The position numbers and the translations under genes were made by a program. From positions 10,974,001 to 11,038,000 of the forward strand of contig JBANAY010000004.1 in assembly GCA_037952775.1 (NCBI GenBank): 64,000 bases of DNA, given 5' to 3'. The notes under the pieces are model-generated. The model had not been told where the DNA came from and did not search any database. It saw only the letters and a list, made by a program, of their open reading frames with translations. The stretch is from Clonostachys chloroleuca. Its lineage: Eukaryota; Ascomycota; Sordariomycetes; Hypocreales; Bionectriaceae. Positions 33,451 to 44,641 of the stretch are shown piece after piece. The stretch's first letter is position 1. Each line of letters starts with the position of its first letter.

Positions 33451-33796
33451 ATGTCTGCCCCGTAAGTATCCCCATGGAATGGTGATATCAAAGTGATAAA
33501 GTCTAACATGATCTGCAGCGCCCGCACCACTGAGCAGTTCACTGTTCCTCTGCCCACTGCCACCGCTCTCTCCCAGCCTGCTGGTATGTAGCCGCTCTAT
33601 TCTCCCTTTCCTATCAATCATACATTTGGATTATTCTGACAGAGATCAAACTGTAGGCCAGATCCTCAAGGGTGCCACTGACGAGAATGGCACTCCCCGC
33701 GATGCCGCTCTCCTCCTCGGCATCAAGCTTGACCTCGAGGCCGAGGTCCACCTGACTGCCCGTGTCAAGGGTGATGTCGTCGTGGGTCTTTACTAG
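33451..33796 (+). CDS. Small conserved fungal protein (71 residues), three exons
   Basis: Exons 33,451-33,461, 33,519-33,583 and 33,657-33,796. Exon 1 is only 11 nt (ATG plus M-S-A and two bases). Intron 1 (57 bp) has donor GTAAGT, CTAAC and acceptor TGCAG. Intron 2 (73 bp) has donor GTATGT and acceptor TGTAG. The spliced product starts M-S-A-P-A-R-T-T-E-Q-F and ends A-R-V-K-G-D-V-V-V-G-L-Y. I recognise this as a short cytosolic protein found across filamentous ascomycetes with a G-I-x-L-D-L-E-A-E-V-H core, but no function is known to me. The strong CT-rich core promoter and codon use with C-ending codons suggest high expression. A simple single-frame search misses it because of the micro-exon. 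Confidence 0.82.
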
Positions 33797-34302
33797 GTGT
33801 GAACTAGTTTGAGTTGCCAGGGTTGTATTACGATATTGAGAAACTTTATAACGGCGAATGTTGGCTCAAGTTATCCGAACCAGCTACTCGGGGTTAATAA
33901 AACATGTTGCCATAAAGTTCCAATTTTCTGATTACCAGTCTTCGACCATGAGTGAAATGTCTTTACCTTTGATGCGCATAGCGATGCAGCTTTTTCAAGC
34001 TCTCTGCATAGTGGACCCCAGCAATCACTTACAATACTGTCGCCTGTTGTGCAACGTAGCTTATGGATTGAGTCACATTTGATGCTATTTCTAAAATTTA
34101 GAAAATGGCTGCAGCTAACATTGTATGTAGGTAGTTGCTAAGCCAGATTGAAATCTAGATCAATTCTCCCTTTCTTTTAAATCTCGCCTGTTTTATCGAA
34201 TACACAGAAAACCATCTCGTGATACGCGGCAATGATAAATTACCCATGAGACTTTCTACAGCTGGTCCTGGATTCACCACGCCTCATTTCCTTTTGATGG
34301 AC
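33797..34302. other. Intergenic between convergent genes, nothing recognised
   Basis: It carries the 3-prime ends of the small conserved gene and of the GH131 gene. A 74-codon frame at 33,858-34,082 shows no motif. Confidence 0.4.
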
Positions 34303-35347
34303 TTAGTGAGCCTTGCGTTGGCAGGCGGTCCCGGGTGAGAGGCTGATACAACCATCTGCGCTATCTTCTTCGAAAATGCCACCGTAGAGGATGGCCTCCT
34401 CAATACCGCTCGGCTGGTATCCTTCCCGAGTGATATCCTCTGCAGGTCCTGTTGGCTTCTTGAGAATGCCGAAATGGAATTGACCTTGGCCACTAACGTC
34501 GTTGGACGTGGCTTTGGTAACCTGCTTCAATGGTTCATCATCTTGGGAGTAATAGACCTGAGTTGTCCTATAGGTTCGTTAATATCTAGAACAGGATAAA
34601 GGCCGAATACTTGGCACTTACAAAGCATTGAAATCGAGCTTGAGGCCGAAATTGTGGATAACGCTCTCGCTGAATGGGGCCTGGAATAGGAGAGGAGCGC
34701 CCTTGTTGACGTTGCCATAGACTTGCAGGCTGTCCGGCTCAGAGATATTTCCACCAAGGATGGTCCCAGTCTTGAGAACGAACTGGTTGGTAGAGTAATC
34801 AGCGCTCTCGAGGAAGACAAGTTGGTATTCGTGAGAGAAGTTCAAGGGCCGGGCAGGGTCCTTGGCAAGGCTAAAGTGCAGCGTCTTGATGCCGGTCGTT
34901 GACGGATCCGAGCCGTTGTTGGAAGCCGGAAGCAGCTCCGCACGGCGGAAACCTTTTTGCACATTTGTCTCTGAGGGAGCAAAGATGGAGGAATCATTGA
35001 TAGTCAAGTACACGGGTACAGAATTGACATCAAACTATTCTAGTTAGTAATTGCGTGGCAGCCAGATTTTGGGCAATGGCTTACTAGAGTGGTCTGATCG
35101 GTGATCTCTAGCAATTCGCTGAATTTGAGTCCTACGACAAGCCATTGTTAGTCAACTGTTTAATCGGTTCGCGATAGAGACATGTACCTTTGCCCTTTAC
35201 AAAGCCAGGATTGAATAATCCATTTTCCACATCAAACTGATCAGAGGTGAAGTTGCTTGGAACTCGTCCGTCGAACTGCAACTGGCATGTTTGCGCCGTG
35301 ACCTGCAGGGCGCCAAAAAGAATGGATAGAATGGAAGAACGGAACAT
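34303..35347 (-). CDS. Secreted GH131-family beta-glucanase
   Basis: Minus-strand exons 35,347-35,188, 35,131-35,085, 35,034-34,622 and 34,567-34,303. The introns are 56, 50, 54 bp with GTACAT, GTAAGC and GTAAGT donors and phases that agree, giving 294 residues. The signal peptide is MFRSSILSILFGALQVTAQ. The body has F-D-G-R-V-P near the N-terminus, I-N-D-S-S-I-F, G-F-R-R-A-E-L-L-P-A-S-N-N-G, K-T-L-H-F-S-L, S-H-E-Y-Q-L-V-F-L-E-S, N-Q-F-x-L-K-T-G-T-I and G-Q-G-Q-F-H-F-G-I-L-K, a pattern I recognise as glycoside hydrolase family 131. Characterised members hydrolyse beta-1,3/1,6- and beta-1,4-glucans. No cellulose-binding module is present. It acts outside the cell. Confidence 0.85.
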
Positions 35348-36526
35348 TGTGGTAACTGTGTAGTGCGAGGTGTACAGGCTGTGGATTGCAGGTATTTTTT
35401 GCAAACACGAGAAAGAGCAGACCCTTTCTTCGTTTAAATATCCTGTGAAAGCTGTCACGGTAATGGCAAGATGGGGCTTGAGCTGTCACTGCGATCAATC
35501 GATGACATGCTTTCAGACAGACTAATTTACCCCAAGCCAAAGGCGCGGAAGGATATGCTCCTGAAACTGAAAGCAGGCCAATTAGGCAGATCATTGTTGG
35601 AGGGGGCAGGGGTCGTGCGGAAGGCTCGGAGCACCCGCCCTGGAGTTCGTTATTATCGATCTGTAATGGTAATTTCTCAAGATGATGCTGTCAAACATTT
35701 AACTCTAAGCATAATCTGTAGCTATTATGGAGATCCTCGTGTCTGGTACCAGTTCATGAAACAACATATTGCACAAACCCTTGGCGACATGTCCATTGGG
35801 GCCCTCAACATGGAGACCTTTTGTCTTTTCTTTTTTTCATATCGTTATGAACTTGGTGGCCATCCAAGCTGAGAGACGAGTACGGCCATATCAGTCTCAC
35901 AATGAAAATTGCGGAATTGAACACGACATTTACCCAGCCTCATACAGGAAGCTCGAATGGTTGTTGACTGAGAGTCTCAGGCAGGCCGGCCTCGGGTTGA
36001 ATATAGCTGTTAGTGTCAATCAAATCTCGATTAGGCTTTAGCAGTTTTTCCTAGAAGGAATTGATTGATACTTCTTATTTCTAATCATTTTTTTGATCTA
36101 AGGCTACTTTCGGCGCTATGTTGGCTGGTTTTAAGCCATTAGCGCGATCGCGGTTTTCTTGGAGTCTCACAGAACAGCTCATTCAAGCTCTGCAATCTTG
36201 GTTCTCTCTCAATGAGTATCACACAGCCATTGCTGAGCGATTGATGTGATTGTAGCGTTTGCACCGGCTGAATTGGTTCCACTGCTCCCGCTGACGGGCT
36301 ACTCGATTGAGACTGGAATTGGGATGACATGAGAAGAGCTGAGCCACCCACTCACCATCCTTGCCGTGACACACGTGACAAAACCTCAGACACCAGCGAT
36401 CCAGCGCGGCGGAACGACTGCGCCTTAGCATCAATCTCGGTTGCGAGATCAAAGACGCAGGCGACCTCCGCAGCGCCTGCTCTGGCCGCGCATCCCACGC
36501 CCGCCCCGTCTGCTGGAAGCGCTCAA
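35348..36526. other. Intergenic: promoters of GH131 (-) and the acetyltransferase gene (+)
   Basis: A 133-codon plus-strand frame (35,471-35,872) has no recognisable domain and I do not call it. In-frame sequence from 36,329 is open upstream of the chosen acetyltransferase start and might be coding. Confidence 0.4.
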
Positions 36527-37826
36527 ATGGACCAGGCCGAGCCTCCTGTTCCGGGCTCGTCCGAGCTGCCGGTCCAGGGCGAGAAGCGCACCGCCTCCGA
36601 GGAGCCAAATGTTCCGTCCGAGGCCAAGCGGATCAGGACTCGCCACGACGAGAGCCCAGAGCTCGAGATACACTCCTCCCCTTCCAGCCGAAGGATTCCC
36701 TTTCCCGAAAAGGCATGCCCCAATCCCGACTCCTCCAATCTGATCGTAACCACGGCCTGTGCTAATGGACCACCAGCCTGCCGTCATAGAAGAGCGGAAT
36801 GGCGAGATTGAATTCCGCGTGGTGAACAATGACGGCGCCAAAGACAGCATGATTATATTGACCGGCCTGAAATGCCTATTTCAAAAGCAACTACCCGAGA
36901 TGCCCAAGGACTATGTCGCAAGGCTTGTATACGATCGCACTCACTTATCTATCGCTATCGTGAAGAAGCCAATGGAGGTCATCGGCGGTATAACATATCG
37001 CGAGTTCCGCGCGCGCAAGTTCGCCGAGATTGTCTTTTGCGCCGTTTCGTCTGACCAGCAGGTCAAAGGGTACGGAGCTCACCTCATGGCGCATCTAAAG
37101 GACTACGTCAAGGCTACTTCGCCAGTGATGCACTTCCTGACCTATGCCGATAACTATGCCACGGGATATTTCAAGAAGCAGGGCTTTACCAAGGACGTCA
37201 CTCTCGACAAGCCCATCTGGATGGGGTTCATCAAAGATTACGAAGGGGGGACACTGATGCAGTGTTCTCTACTCCCCCGGATACGCTATCTTGAAGTTGG
37301 TCGCATGCTCCTCAAGCAGAAGGAAACAATCATGGCCAAGATCAAGGCAGTGAGCAAGAACCACATCATCCACCCGCCTCCCCAGCAATGGGCCAACGGC
37401 ATCACCCCCATCGACTCCCTTTCTATCCCTGCCATCCGGGCCACGGGTTGGTCTCCCGACATGGATGAGTTGTCGCGGGCGCCTCGCCACGGGCCTCATT
37501 TCAACGAATTCCGGCGGTTTCTCTATCAGATCCAGAATCACAAGCAGGCATGGCCGTTCCTCCATCCAGTCAACAGGGACGAAATTCCCGAGTATTACAA
37601 GGCCATTGCGCAGCCAATGGACCTTTCGACGATGGAGGAGCGGTTGATGAGCGATTTCTACACTACGCCGACGGACTTTGTGGCGGATTTCAAATTGATA
37701 TTCAGCAACTGCAAGCAATACAACGATGCGTCGACCGTGTACAGCAAATGCGCGGTCAGGCTGGAGAAGTATATGTGGACTCTGATCAAAGAAATCCCAG
37801 AGTGGTATCAACTGCTTGAAGAATGA
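36527..37826 (+). CDS. gcn5: Gcn5-type histone acetyltransferase with bromodomain
   Basis: Exons 36,527-36,712 and 36,777-37,826, 411 residues. The intron is a GC-AG type (donor AAG|GCATGC, GCTAAT branch, acceptor CCAG). Splicing joins I-P-F-P-E-K to [10 protein letters not shown], the junction found in fungal Gcn5. The GNAT domain (about 65-225) has A-E-I-V-F-C-A-V with catalytic Glu146, the acetyl-CoA loop Q-V-K-G-Y-G-A-H-L and Y-F-K-K-Q-G-F. The bromodomain (about 300-405) has the acetyl-lysine Asn in C-K-Q-Y-N. Gcn5 is the catalytic subunit of SAGA/ADA, acetylating histone H3. The HAT core is very conserved while the bromodomain is more diverged than usual, so it may be a second copy. Met at 36,329 in the same frame would give 477 residues. 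Confidence 0.85.
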
Positions 37827-38422
37827 TTAAGGAGGACTGGGGAATATGCTATGGGCGAGTTGGATCTTACGAAATGCAGCCAGGATTGGAATATTAAGCC
37901 GGAGTCGGAGTTATGTTTAAGTCAGTGGGAAGGCCAATTCATAGCACATCTAGGTAACGGGTGCGTCTACGTAACTGAAATACATCTATTTTATGCCTTG
38001 TTCAAAATGTCTCTGTCAATGCGTCCTACTTGTATTATATATCATCTCATTCATTGTATTGAGATGTCGGGTCTGGCGTCTCCTATTGTTGTTAACTTTA
38101 TATCGGAACTCTCGTCCACATACATCATCTCTATGTTCAGAATGCATTACTTGCATTAGCTGCAGTCCAAATTATGCATGCAATTGAAATTCTCGATCCG
38201 TGGTTGCAATATACGTGACCTCAACTCATAGCTGGTAGCGGCGTTTTCCAGGACAACGAACAAATAATATGGTCTAAAGCCTAGAAATTTAATAATATAT
38301 TGATATAATGTAGAGATTTGCCATCATAATTACCGCCATGTTGTAACCGTTATGTTGTTGATGCAAAAAGTAGGATGCAAAAGAGATGCACAATTCATCC
38401 TCCATTGTAAAAGCAAGGGGAA
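37827..38422. other. Intergenic, nothing recognised
   Basis: Frames at 37,851-38,187 are open but overlap the expected 3-prime untranslated region of the acetyltransferase gene and show no motif. Confidence 0.4.
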
Positions 38423-38494
38423 TGCCCCGGGTGCGATTCGAACGCACGGTCTTCGCATTACGAGTGCGACGCCTTACCGCTTGGCCACCGGGGC
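38423..38494 (-). tRNA. tRNA-Thr (anticodon CGT)
   Basis: On the minus strand the 7-bp acceptor stem GCCCCGG pairs with CCGGGGC followed by discriminator A. The D-arm region is GGCCAAGCGGTAAGGC. The anticodon stem TCGCA/TGCGA encloses loop CTCGTAA, so the anticodon is CGT. The T-arm GTGCG-TTCGAAT-CGCAC is perfect. There is no intron. A run of four T about 11 nt downstream on the minus strand (38,408-38,411) can end RNA polymerase III transcription. Confidence 0.93.
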
Positions 38495-39516
38495 TAGCTC
38501 ACGTCAAAATTATTATTATTGATTTATTAATATTGCGCCAGATTGGAGTTCTCCTTTTGAGAACTGCATTTTGTTATTGACAGGTCGGAGTAGATGAAAA
38601 CCATACCAGTGACCGTTTTACTCTACATATTACATAGTATCTTTCATCATCTAGCGCTATTCATCGGCCATGAAAAGCAAAGGCTACCTCAGAGCCGCGA
38701 TAATTCTAATTAAAGAAAATGCCGTTTAAAAAGAAAGCCATACGATACAGTATAGGTACCTAGTAGTCAATGAACGTATTAACGCTCAATATGGCAACCA
38801 TTACTTCGATAAATATAGACTTGGTAATGTATCTTGGGCTTTACTGGTTGTATCAAATCGGACGCCGATATGGGCTCTGAAACTACTTGAATGCCGCAGG
38901 TAGGAATTAATGTGTTGGACGTAGCTGGAAGGAGGCTTCGTCCTGAAAAAGGCACCTTGAGCCTGCTATCATGTGACACCCGCCCAAATCAATATGCCCA
39001 TAAATCAGGATATGTACATCAACTGATTTAGGTATTAACTGATACGGTAGGAATGAAACTATGCATTTTTATCTGGCATTTATCCTTGATTTAACGATCT
39101 GCGCATACAGGCTCAAGTCCTGGATCAAAGGGCCGGTGTGCCCGCTGAGCCGAACGGCGCTACCAAAAAAAAAAAAAAAGGGTTCTCGAAGATGGAAGCA
39201 TATAACTCCGCCTCAGACTCTCAAACTCGAAATAAATGACAGGGGCGAGTAATGGCCAGAGGGACGAATGCCGAAAACTTGAATATTCGTCCATTCATGA
39301 AACACGGAGTCGCCTGCCCCGGGCGCGTGTCGCCAGATGCTCCACGTCCCAAACGAGAGAATTGTTGTGGAACGGAGGTCCAACTTCCGAGGCCAGTTTC
39401 ACGTATGCCTACACCCAAGCGATGTCGTCAATGGTCATAAAGAATTGAAACCCCGCCAGTTCCGAGCATCCGCAAGCTCTGCTTCAATCTCTGTCATTCT
39501 TCTTTTCCTCTCCAAC
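38495..39516. other. Intergenic, xylanase promoter side, short poly-A run
   Basis: No gene is recognised. An A15 run lies near 39,165-39,179. The 40 bp before the xylanase ATG are CT-rich. An in-frame extension upstream to 39,337 is open but would hide the signal peptide. Confidence 0.4.
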
Positions 39517-40554
39517 ATGCGTTTCTCAAGTGTAATGGTAGGAGCTGGGCTCCTTACCGGAACGTCGGCCCAACTCCACTCCCTCGCTGTCGCTGCTGGC
39601 AAGCTTTATTTCGGTTCGGCCACTGACAATGGCGAAATCACCGATACTGCGTACCGGGCAATCCTAGATAATGCCGATGAGTTCGGGCAGATCACGCCTG
39701 GCAACGGACAGAAGTGGCAGTTTACTGAGCCAACTCAAGGCCAGTTCAGTTACACGTCCGGAGACGCAATCGCCGCTCTGGCGAAAGAAAACAAACAGCT
39801 TCTGCGGTGCCACACACTGGTCTGGCACTCACAGCTACCATCTTGGGTCTCGGGTGGCTCTTGGACAGAGGCGGAGCTCACATCGATCATTGAAACCCAC
39901 ATCAGCAACGTCGTTGGTCATTACAAGGGTGCTTGTTATTCTTGGGACGTCGTTAATGAGGCACTGAACGAGGATGGAACGCTGCGGGACAGCATCTTTT
40001 CTAAGGTCCTCGGATCTTCCTTCATTGGCATCGCATTCCACGCAGCCGGCCAAGCTGATCCAGACGCCCTGCTGTACTACAACGACTATAACCTGGAATG
40101 GACGGGATCAAAGAGCAAGGCCGTCATTAACACCGTCATCCCTGCCATCAAGGCCGCGGGCGCTGAAATCGACGGTGTAGGCTGCCAGGCGCATCTCATT
40201 GTTGGCTCAGTCCCGTCGCGCGCGGACTTGGCCGCCACCCTCCAGAGCTACATCGACGCAGGTGCTGCCGAGGTGGCATACACCGAGCTGGATATCCGCT
40301 TCTCTAGCCTTCCGCCCACTGACGATGGCCTGAAGAAGCAAGGAGATGCCTACGCTGATGTTGTCGGGGCGTGCCTTGATGTGGAGGAGTGTGTTGGTGT
40401 TACTATCTGGGACTACACGGACAAATACAGTTGGATTCCGAGCGTGTTCCCGGGCTCTGGCGCCGCTCTGTTATATGATGAGAATCTGGAGAAGAAGCCA
40501 GCATGGACAAGCGTGAGCAGTATTCTTGCTGCTGCTGCGACTCCGGCTTGCTGA
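39517..40554 (+). CDS. Secreted GH10 endo-beta-1,4-xylanase
   Basis: The intronless frame of 345 residues starts at MRFSSVMVGAGLLTGTSAQ, a signal peptide. The GH10 barrel is complete: H-T-L-V-W-H-S-Q-L-P near residue 99, acid/base Glu148 in W-D-V-V-N-E-A-L, Y-Y-N-D-Y-N-L-E at about 187, and nucleophile Glu257 in Y-T-E-L-D-I-R. The C-terminal W-D-Y-T-D-K-Y-S-W-I-P loop closes the active site. It cleaves xylan backbones outside the cell. The usual T-P-E-N-x-M-K-W block near residue 60 reads T-P-G-N-G-Q-K-W, so a conserved substrate-binding Glu is Gly. No carbohydrate-binding module is attached. Confidence 0.93.
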   Translation: MRFSSVMVGAGLLTGTSAQLHSLAVAAGKLYFGSATDNGEITDTAYRAILDNADEFGQITPGNGQKWQFTEPTQGQFSYTSGDAIAALAKENKQLLRCHTLVWHSQLPSWVSGGSWTEAELTSIIETHISNVVGHYKGACYSWDVVNEALNEDGTLRDSIFSKVLGSSFIGIAFHAAGQADPDALLYYNDYNLEWTGSKSKAVINTVIPAIKAAGAEIDGVGCQAHLIVGSVPSRADLAATLQSYIDAGAAEVAYTELDIRFSSLPPTDDGLKKQGDAYADVVGACLDVEECVGVTIWDYTDKYSWIPSVFPGSGAALLYDENLEKKPAWTSVSSILAAAATPAC

Positions 40555-43057
40555 GCATTTGATAAATTGATCACTGATATCCCGCGCCCTGGCAGGTAGC
40601 TAGATGTATATAGCCAATGTTTGATTTATGTAAACAAACGTAACCAATTGGTATCAATTTGAGACTGAGTATGCATCGCTAGAACCCTAACTGTTATTCG
40701 TTTGGACAATCGTGCATTAATTTAGTCAAGGAAACTGGCTCGGGGAAAGGCAAGACGCAATATGACCTCTATCTCCGATACATTGTTATTGATGCTGTTG
40801 CAAAGGCATGATCAATTTAAGAATACTTGAGACATGGACTACTTATAAGCTACTAAGATGCACTCTGTCGACTTGGACTGGAACTTGCCTGCAGTAGCTG
40901 GAACACAATTTTCACCATCCTATTCTCCTGTCACGTCCGCCTAGTCTTAGACGTCAATATCACTACGTTGGCTCCTTCAGCCATCTTGTGCAATAGAGAA
41001 CCTATCTAGCTCGTTTGGATGCCAATCCTCGATCCAACTGTTTCGGGATACCCATAGCCCATAGTGATTTCTGTGGTGCCCTGCAGATCAAAATGTCGAA
41101 ATATCCAGCGTTCGCCCATAACAGCGCCAAAATCCGCTCTTTTTTAAAAAAAAACCCCTGTTTTCTCCCGGTTCACTTAACGACCAATTAAACCGAGCTT
41201 GAGAATCAAATGCTAGTAGGCCAGGGTTATTCAGCTATTCACGACCTCAAAATACGTTCTTCACTCCTACCCAGTTGCACTCAACTGTTTCGTGTCGCGT
41301 TATGACTGTATGTATGTTTGTAGAAGCCAAGAGAGCTTGAAACACCCCGTTCTCCATACAAAAAAAAAATGGAAGTGTAGCATCCAAGAACGAGTAGAGG
41401 CGATAATAAGGATGGCCTATTGGTATGATTGGTAACATAATCAGCAGAAAGGTTGGGAACGCGGACACTCCGGAATGCCCGGGCGTTGGGAAGAGACGGT
41501 ATCCCTGGCGGATATACTTCTGGGGCATGTCTTGGACGGCATTTAGTGCCCGATTCTTATTACATACTCCCATGAGTAGCAAGGAATGGCGCCTCAAACC
41601 CGGCAGTGCAACAAGGCCTAGACCAACCGCACGACAAGTGTCCAGCGCGCTAACAAGGTCTATAGAGCCGCCATTAATATCATCCAAAGACGTACTAAAA
41701 AGTGTTACTGGGCATTTGATAGAGTAAAAGAAGTAGTCATAATCCGTTGTCATTGTCAAGAACGCGATCGGCGCTGACAAGGACCAAGAGCTCAAAGATG
41801 AAATAGTGGTTAGAAAGTCTCTTCTTAATGAGTACAATATACTTCACTCCTATAGTGCCAGAGTCAATGCATAATTATGTGCATGCATGTTTCGAAAATC
41901 AAGTATCATGAAAGGAAAGCCCATCCTTAAAGGAAGGGCGCGTTCGCACAGCGTCCAAACATGCAGAAGATTCAGTTACCCTTTATCACGCACTGAAATC
42001 TTAATCATAAAATTTTAAGCCCTCGGGACTTTGTCCAAATGTTGTATGTCAGTATATGGAGTGTCTCTCAAGACTATGGAATCGAAAATAAAAAAATTAC
42101 GCAGGCTCTTAGGCCCCATCGATCAATGTAGCATACAACACAGTATTCTTTTAGTGTTGATTGGCGTTCAAAGTATATTCTAGTCACCAATTTGCACACT
42201 TATGTTATCGGACCGTCCTAGCTACGACCTTCAAATGGTTTCAAATACGGACATGCTGCTGTTGGTTGGGTAGCCTCCGGATATCTATAGCCAGGTAGTA
42301 CGTAATGATCCAATATCCATTGATCCACCAAAAGTTGCCATCTTTACTCTAATTATAAGCGAGCTTGTTTATCTTTGGATCGCTTTTGTGTCTGGTTTAA
42401 ATATGAAAGCTCTCAGCAAGTTAACCAAGCTTAATGTCGTGCACTAACTTCACAGCCAATTTTTTTCAGCTGGCTGACAACTATCCGCAGTATAGGTACT
42501 AGATGGCCTATTCTAATCCTAAACTTGAGAATTGCGATATTTCTCAAGCCCAACTCTGGATTTGCCACCACCGTCGTACATCATCACCCGTATATAACCT
42601 TGAGAGAGACTGCAAGGTAATGACTGACCCATTTTGTGGAGATTTGCAACAAGGATTTGAATCGGGAAGTATCATCGCGCCCCCTGCCAGTTTGAAATAA
42701 ATGCAAAGCCATACCAAACTGGGAAACATCATCGCGTTCCCTGTCGGCTTCAACTCCAAAATCAACAGCTCAAGACAACGCTCGTATTTGGTCTACGACT
42801 TGCTAATTAGTATTTAGAAAACGCTCAGACAATACAGGCGATCTTACAGCTTGTTAGATTCCCTTCTCCACAAAGCTCATGGCCTGGCCAACTGATGATC
42901 CATGCTACTGTCTCTACCTGCTCCTTTTATTACGACCGAAGACCCTCTTTTCTCACTTGGTATCTTTCTATAAAAGCTACCACTGGCCATGTATCACAAA
43001 TAGCAAGAGTTGGAATCACAACCAACTTCACTTCACTCTTTTACTCTCTCCTTCAAG
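40555..43057. other. Long intergenic region, no gene recognised
   Basis: A 196-codon minus-strand frame (41,247-41,837) has hydrophobic patches but no family motif or promoter context and I do not call it. Near 42,660-42,760 an imperfect direct repeat occurs (GGGAAGTATCATCGCG and GGGAAACATCATCGCG). The last 60 bp are the CT-rich leader of the lipase gene. Confidence 0.45.
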
Positions 43058-44320
43058 ATGCTCTGTCTTCACTACCTCGCGCCCATCGCTTTTGCCCTTT
43101 TCAGTCTTGCTTCGGCAGCTGAGAACTCGTCTACGACCGTACCAATCCCACCAAGCCTTGATCCGTGGTACACTGCACCTCAAGGCTGGAAATGCAAGCC
43201 GGCCGGTACACCTCTGAGGGTCAGGCCTGCCCCAGGCAACATTTCGGCCGTGGTGAATGGCGCTGCGAGTGCGTACAATGTCATGTATCGCACCTCCAAC
43301 AGCCATTACGAACCTTCTTGGGCCGTGACGACGCTCTTAGTCCCGCAAACACCAAACCCGAAAGCTCTGCTCAGTTATCAGATTGCATACGACACCCATT
43401 ACCTCGACGACAGCCCCAGCTACACCATCTACGCCGGTCTTACCACCGACGCGATGGCTTGGGAGTTAATCCTCGCATCCGGCTTGTTCATCAACTTGCC
43501 AGACTACGAGGGTCCAACCTGTAGCTTTGGGGCTGGCATTACCTCCGGCCTCGCCACCATCGACTCCATCCGCGCACTCCTCAGCCTCAGCGACGAGCTC
43601 GGCCTTGCTGCTGACGCACAATATGCCATGTGGGGTTACTCGGGAGGTGCCGTAGCCTCACAATGGGCGGCCGAGCTGCAAGAATCCTATGCGCCGGAGA
43701 TGAACTTCGCTGGCATGGCCATCGGTGGTGTGCCGATCAACGCGACGAGTGTTATCCGCGACCTTTCGGGCACGCCGCCGGCTGGGCTGGCATTCTCGGC
43801 GATCTGGGGGCTCACAAGCCAGTACCCCGGCTCATGGGACGAGCTGCTCAAGCGTATGAAGACGGAGGGTCCCATGAACGTCACCGGATGGACCGACGCT
43901 GTCAAGAAATCAGTTACAGAAACTGCCTCCATCTTTGCCAACCAAGACCTCTCAGAGTACTTTACGAACGGGTTCGAGTTCCTCTCCGAGACGCTCTTCT
44001 CAACGATATTCTACAGGGACGGCACGCTGGGTCATTCTGGCACGCCTAAGATACCCGTCTACGCGTACAAGGCTATTCAAGATGAGATTAACCCGATTGC
44101 AGAGCTGGATGAGGTGATTGATCAGTACTGCCTCGACGGGGCTAATATACTGTATGAGCGGAACACCATTGGTGACCATGCGGCAGAAGGGTTGAACGGG
44201 GCCTATCCTGCACTCTTTTGGCTCCAGAGTGTATTCGCAGGCACATACGGTTCTACGTATAACACTACTGGCTGTACAATTAGGGATGTTACCACCCGCT
44301 ACTCGGACTTTAGTGCCTAA
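43058..44320 (+). CDS. Secretory lipase (LIP/CAL-A family)
   Basis: The start is set at MLCLHYLAPIAFALFSLASA, a signal peptide. Met at 43,010 would precede it with a hydrophilic stretch. The 420-residue product has the PF03583-type fold: nucleophile elbow G-Y-S-G-G with Ser195, an Asp in Q-D-E-I-N-P as the likely acid, and a His in I-G-D-H-A as the likely base. The N-terminal P-P-S-x-D-P-W-Y and L-P-D-Y-E-G-P blocks are typical of secreted fungal lipases related to Candida antarctica lipase A. It has several N-glycosylation sequons. It would hydrolyse triacylglycerols or other esters outside the cell. One exon. Confidence 0.9.
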   Translation: MLCLHYLAPIAFALFSLASAAENSSTTVPIPPSLDPWYTAPQGWKCKPAGTPLRVRPAPGNISAVVNGAASAYNVMYRTSNSHYEPSWAVTTLLVPQTPNPKALLSYQIAYDTHYLDDSPSYTIYAGLTTDAMAWELILASGLFINLPDYEGPTCSFGAGITSGLATIDSIRALLSLSDELGLAADAQYAMWGYSGGAVASQWAAELQESYAPEMNFAGMAIGGVPINATSVIRDLSGTPPAGLAFSAIWGLTSQYPGSWDELLKRMKTEGPMNVTGWTDAVKKSVTETASIFANQDLSEYFTNGFEFLSETLFSTIFYRDGTLGHSGTPKIPVYAYKAIQDEINPIAELDEVIDQYCLDGANILYERNTIGDHAAEGLNGAYPALFWLQSVFAGTYGSTYNTTGCTIRDVTTRYSDFSA

Positions 44321-44641
44321 TTTAGGCAGGCCATGAGTCTTTCGTCAAGAGGAGACTCAATGTGCTACAATAGTTACCGTGCCTTCAAGTGGTTCTCGGA
44401 CAGTGACTTACTTGAGTTACGGTAAATGGGGTAACAGGGACAGCGTAGATATCACTAATTACAATTTCGTTTCACGCAGCTATATAAGGTCCAGTCAATA
44501 GCATACAAGCATGTATTAATTAATTCTTTAGCTATTCAACTTGTGAACATCGATCAAGCAGTCCACTAGATACATAACCTACCTCCCTGGATATGAACTG
44601 GCCAAGGATGCCATGCTCCTGAGAGCAAGTCCTCCCATTCT
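44321..44641. other. Intergenic between convergent genes
   Basis: It carries the 3-prime flanks of the lipase and transporter genes. Nothing else is recognised. Confidence 0.4.

Noticed and set aside
35471..35872. 133-codon plus-strand frame upstream of the acetyltransferase gene
   Set aside because: Overlaps the GH131 promoter, has no recognisable domain and no intron or promoter context.
41247..41837. 196-codon minus-strand frame with hydrophobic patches
   Set aside because: No family motif, unusual composition for a fungal membrane protein and no splice or promoter support.
42660..42760. Imperfect direct repeat with CATCATCGCG
   Set aside because: Only two short copies with no flanking structure. 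Too little to call an element or array.
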